Source: DZBG01 sp049241565
GTDB taxonomy: Bacteria; Bdellovibrionota; Bacteriovoracia; Bacteriovoracales; Bacteriovoracaceae
Direction of reading: 5' to 3'
Assembly: GCA_049241565.1 (NCBI GenBank)
Contig: JBMLQL010000050.1
Span: forward strand, 124,001 to 188,000
Length of the DNA: 64,000 nucleotides
Positions 61,375 to 64,000 of the stretch are shown here, piece after piece; positions within the stretch are counted from its first letter, which is position 1; each line of letters starts with the position of its first letter. Under the pieces are notes generated by a model that saw nothing but the letters and a program-made list of their open reading frames with translations, was not told where the DNA came from and searched no databases. The position numbers were made by a program, and so were the translations under genes.

Positions 61375-62223
61375 GTGATTGAACTAGTTGGAACAAACAA
61401 CATTCAGGAAGTAAGACAATTCCTTTCGTGCTTCGAAGAAAGTACGCAGTTTCTCATTAACAATCTGCGAACCTACGGCCCTATCCTCACTGAACATCAT
61501 AACAGCGGTAACTTTAAGATAATCAGGAATAGCGCTGGCGACATCATATCAGTATTTTGCCTTACTCGACGAGGTAACTTAATCATCCAGTCCAAAGAAA
61601 ACTATCCTGAGATAGTTTTGGAATCTTGTGAGAAGGAGCCTGTTCAGCTTAAAGGATTCATTGGAGATTGGGATTCAGTAGAAGCAGTTTATAAGCTTTT
61701 TAAAACTAAAAATACTAACTACACTCCATCGTACGAATCCAAGGAAATTCTTTATTCTTTTTCGCTTTCAACAATGGATAATAAGATTAAACACGATGCC
61801 AGAGTCAGATTTCTTGAGGCAAAAGACTTTTCGCAATGGCTAGATTTCACCACTGCTTATCTGTCGGAGTTATCACTTCCTGATGAGCTGACCCTAGAGC
61901 AGAAGAAGAGAGACTTCGAAGCACAGCTCGCGAACCAAGTTTGGTGGGGTCTCTTCGAGGGCGACAAACTTTTATCTCGAGTTGCACTTAATTCAAAGGG
62001 CGAAACAATCGGACAGGTTGGCGGAGTTTTTACTCCCAAAGAGTTACGCCAAAAGGGTTACGCAAAAGCTGCTATGTTTCATATGCTTAAAGACTGCCGA
62101 GACATACACAGTCACCGAAAGAGTATTCTATTTACTGGGGAGATAGATTTTCCTGCACAAAAACTGTACGAATCTATTGGTTATCAACGAGTTGGTCATT
62201 TTGCCCTGGTTCTGAGTAGATGA
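61375..62223 (+). CDS. GNAT-family N-acetyltransferase
   Basis: The 282-aa protein has an unrecognised N-terminal half and a C-terminal GNAT domain. IGQVGGVFTPKELRQKGYAK is the acetyl-CoA-binding motif A, and AQKLYESIGYQRVGHFALVL is the final part of the fold. It starts at a GTG (61375), with AAGGA seven bases before. The substrate is not readable. Confidence 0.88.
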   Translation: MIELVGTNNIQEVRQFLSCFEESTQFLINNLRTYGPILTEHHNSGNFKIIRNSAGDIISVFCLTRRGNLIIQSKENYPEIVLESCEKEPVQLKGFIGDWDSVEAVYKLFKTKNTNYTPSYESKEILYSFSLSTMDNKIKHDARVRFLEAKDFSQWLDFTTAYLSELSLPDELTLEQKKRDFEAQLANQVWWGLFEGDKLLSRVALNSKGETIGQVGGVFTPKELRQKGYAKAAMFHMLKDCRDIHSHRKSILFTGEIDFPAQKLYESIGYQRVGHFALVLSR

Positions 62224-62460
62224 AATGAGCGTGGCAAAAATAATACTCTGTAAATGAGTATCCCTCCCTTAAGAATACGACTCCATTAAAAATTCATTTT
62301 AGATCTCAGCGATGAAGATAATATTGGCTCTATCCGAGTCATTGAAAAAAATAACGGAATACTCAAAGATAAAGTGAAGGCAACAGGCAGAAGTATTTAT
62401 ACCTGTAGATACCTCATTCTTCTTTCTTAACCGGTCTAAATACGTTAATACTTTACTATC

Positions 62461-63531
62461 ATGAGCGAAATCACCAAATCCTTCACTACTGAGAAATATA
62501 CCGTCAGTCATGTTGTTCAAGAAGAACATGACGGGTGGCGATTGGATCAATACGTTCAGCAATGTATGCCCACACTTTCACGTCAGTACTTAAAAAAGAA
62601 AATTGAAAAAGGTGAAGTTGAGATTTCTGGAAGAAAACCTCCACATAAGCCGAGTGTGAAAGTTCATCACGGCGAAAAAGTCACCATCACGACTCATAAT
62701 GATGGCGTGATTGAAGAAGAATTTTGGTACGGCAAGCCTGTCTCAAAGGAGGCCAAGCCTAGTATTGTTTTTGAAGATGCTGAGCTTCTGGTGATTAACA
62801 AACCTCCCTTTATGATTACCCATCCCGCAGGAAGAAATCTCTTTTATTGTGCCACTGTTTTTTTCGAGACGATTTATAAACATACGATTCATTCTATCCA
62901 CCGGATTGATAAAGAAACTTCAGGACTTCTTCTTTTAGGAAAAAATCCTCGAGTGTCTCAACGAGTGGCTTCTTTATTTGAAGAGGATAAAGTTCGTAAG
63001 TGTTATTTTTTTATCGCTCATAAAAAACCCAATGCCCGTGCCTTTCCTTTCACGGCCCATGAACGTATGGACCGTGAGGAAGGAAAAATCCCAAGAGGAA
63101 TGATGTCGGTCTGGCCTGAGAATTCGGAATTTGGAAAAGAGTCTGAAACTCATTTTCAACTCATTCTTGAAAAGGATGGTTATGTTCTGGCCATGGCCTT
63201 TCCGAAAACAGGCCGTCAGCACCAGATCAGAGTTCATGCTGCTTATAACGGTTATCCGCTTTTAGGGGATAAGCTTTATAATGGAGACTCTGGGGTCTTT
63301 ATGCGCTTTAAAGATTTTGTCGCCACGGAAGAGGACCATGAAATCCTAGAAATCCCCCGTCATGCCCTTCATGCCACGGCGATTAAACTGGCCTATCCTT
63401 CTGAAAAGATAAGCACTTTTATTGCTCCTTTACCGGAAGATTTAGCGGCATGGCTGAAAACCAAACTGGGCCTTGAGAGGTCAGAAGTTGAAGTCATGAT
63501 TAAAGCAAAAGTTGAAGAATTCCTCGCCTAG
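62461..63531 (+). CDS. RluA-family pseudouridine synthase with S4 domain
   Basis: The enzyme converts particular uridines of rRNA or tRNA to pseudouridine. The N-terminal S4 RNA-binding domain (WRLDQYVQQCMPTLSRQYLK) is followed by the RluA core with INKPPFMITHPAG and the catalytic Asp150 in HRIDKETSGLLL. KTGRQHQIRVH completes the signature. The exact target (RluC, RluD or another type) cannot be told. The 237-bp region before it has no clear promoter and no supported gene. Confidence 0.93.
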   Translation: MSEITKSFTTEKYTVSHVVQEEHDGWRLDQYVQQCMPTLSRQYLKKKIEKGEVEISGRKPPHKPSVKVHHGEKVTITTHNDGVIEEEFWYGKPVSKEAKPSIVFEDAELLVINKPPFMITHPAGRNLFYCATVFFETIYKHTIHSIHRIDKETSGLLLLGKNPRVSQRVASLFEEDKVRKCYFFIAHKKPNARAFPFTAHERMDREEGKIPRGMMSVWPENSEFGKESETHFQLILEKDGYVLAMAFPKTGRQHQIRVHAAYNGYPLLGDKLYNGDSGVFMRFKDFVATEEDHEILEIPRHALHATAIKLAYPSEKISTFIAPLPEDLAAWLKTKLGLERSEVEVMIKAKVEEFLA

Positions 63532-63547
63532 TGTTAAAAGCTTTCCT

Positions 63548-64000
63548 ATGAAAGAAAATGACGACCTGATCAAAACGGACTTCTCTCCTGAAGAGATTGA
63601 AACATGCCTTAAAGTACTCACCAGCTTTGCGGAGAAAAGTGAGCAACTTACTTTGTTAAATCATGAGCAACGTGTGGCCATGTTTAAAGCGGCGGGAACT
63701 ATTTCAAGGCCTGATCGTGAAGAGGCGAAGAAGAGACAGAAGGACGTTAAAAAACTTCGTAAACAAAATGAAAAAGAGGCCAACCGTTTAGCAAGACGAT
63801 TGACTGGTATTCGTTCGGCACGTGAATATTCTGTTTTCACTGCTCCTGCTCAAATTGAATTTACAAAAGTTGAAGAAGAGCAAACTCGCGAGTACGCCAC
63901 TCCACATGACTGTTATGTCTGTCGAGCAAAGTTCACAAAGGTACATCACTTCTACGATACGATGTGTCCAGATTGCGCTACTTTAAATTATGCCAAGAGA
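63548..64000 (+). CDS. Partial oxidoreductase-type protein with N-terminal Cys pairs
   Basis: The frame is open from ATG 63548 to the window edge, 151 codons. After a charged, helical region comes HDCYVCRAKFTKVHHFYDTM with CPDCA and NYAKR. This Cys-x2-Cys pair set with HFYD is what I recall as the N-terminal zinc-ribbon-like segment of a family of short-chain dehydrogenases; the catalytic domain would lie outside the window. It begins 17 bp after the pseudouridine synthase gene, so the two may be co-transcribed. Confidence 0.7.
   Translation, partial: MKENDDLIKTDFSPEEIETCLKVLTSFAEKSEQLTLLNHEQRVAMFKAAGTISRPDREEAKKRQKDVKKLRKQNEKEANRLARRLTGIRSAREYSVFTAPAQIEFTKVEEEQTREYATPHDCYVCRAKFTKVHHFYDTMCPDCATLNYAKR

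Noticed and set aside
62290..62430. Open stretch on the plus strand ending TAA at about 62428
   Set aside because: A stop lies just before it and there is no start codon or ribosome site in frame; it may be chance or a worn remnant.
1..64000. CRISPR arrays, rRNA genes or insertion sequences
   Set aside because: No regularly spaced repeats, rRNA sequence or transposase with terminal inverted repeats was seen.

Overview
The window looks like a chromosome segment of a Gram-negative, A+T-rich bacterium, most likely a member of the Bdellovibrionota (Bacteriovorax/Peredibacter type). This is inferred from the mix of outer-membrane, LolA-like and type IV pilus genes, the many small exported proteins of unknown family, and the housekeeping gene order. 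It cannot be settled without a database search. The assembly has two 100-N gaps, at 33517-33616 and 51161-51260. The first looks artificial, because the same 55 bp lie on both sides of it.

Layout. 1-4486: envelope genes (an MltD-like transglycosylase, Lgt and exported proteins). 4635-19880: a compact block that I read as an uncharacterised lipid-making and lipid-exporting locus. It holds a transaminase fused to an acyl-ACP-reductase-like domain with its catalytic Cys kept, a GNAT-like protein, two rifampin-phosphotransferase-like enzymes, a UbiA prenyltransferase homologue, a CDP-archaeol-synthase-like cytidylyltransferase, a MacB/LolCDE-type ABC transporter, a LolA-like carrier and an outer-membrane barrel. 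19937-22879: a nucleotidyltransferase-like protein, a twitch-type radical SAM protein and a 49-codon ORF just upstream of the latter. 22990-28179: the housekeeping run rplU-rpmA-obgE-rsfS-rlmH-gpmI-pfkA. 28176-29340: a self-cleaving XRE/S24 repressor divergent from a single-domain response regulator, with four ACTATAGT-centred operators between them.

29345-38610: glutamate dehydrogenase, exported proteins, a ParA/ParB pair, and nadA with a NifS-type desulfurase that may build the NadA cluster. 38602-43005: a three-gene overlapping operon of a reverse transcriptase, a polytopic membrane protein and an exported phospholipase-D-fold protein. It matches no RT system I can name and is the second main candidate for something new. 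43211-49645: lipoproteins, a degenerate 5'-nucleotidase, a membrane-anchored formylglycine-generating-enzyme-like protein and a PrkA-type AAA+ protein. 49686-56908: a minor-pilin locus (PilX-, PilV- and PilW-like proteins plus an exported EF-hand-type protein) bracketed by two paralogous membrane FHA proteins.

57739-61212: tRNA-His(GTG) with a strong promoter, followed by a possible small integrated segment (Fic protein, LysR regulator, exported protein, 53-aa membrane peptide, recombinase-like protein). Its far end repeats 14 bp of the tRNA 3' end. The window closes with a GNAT protein, an RluA pseudouridine synthase and the start of a probable oxidoreductase with an N-terminal Cys-rich segment.
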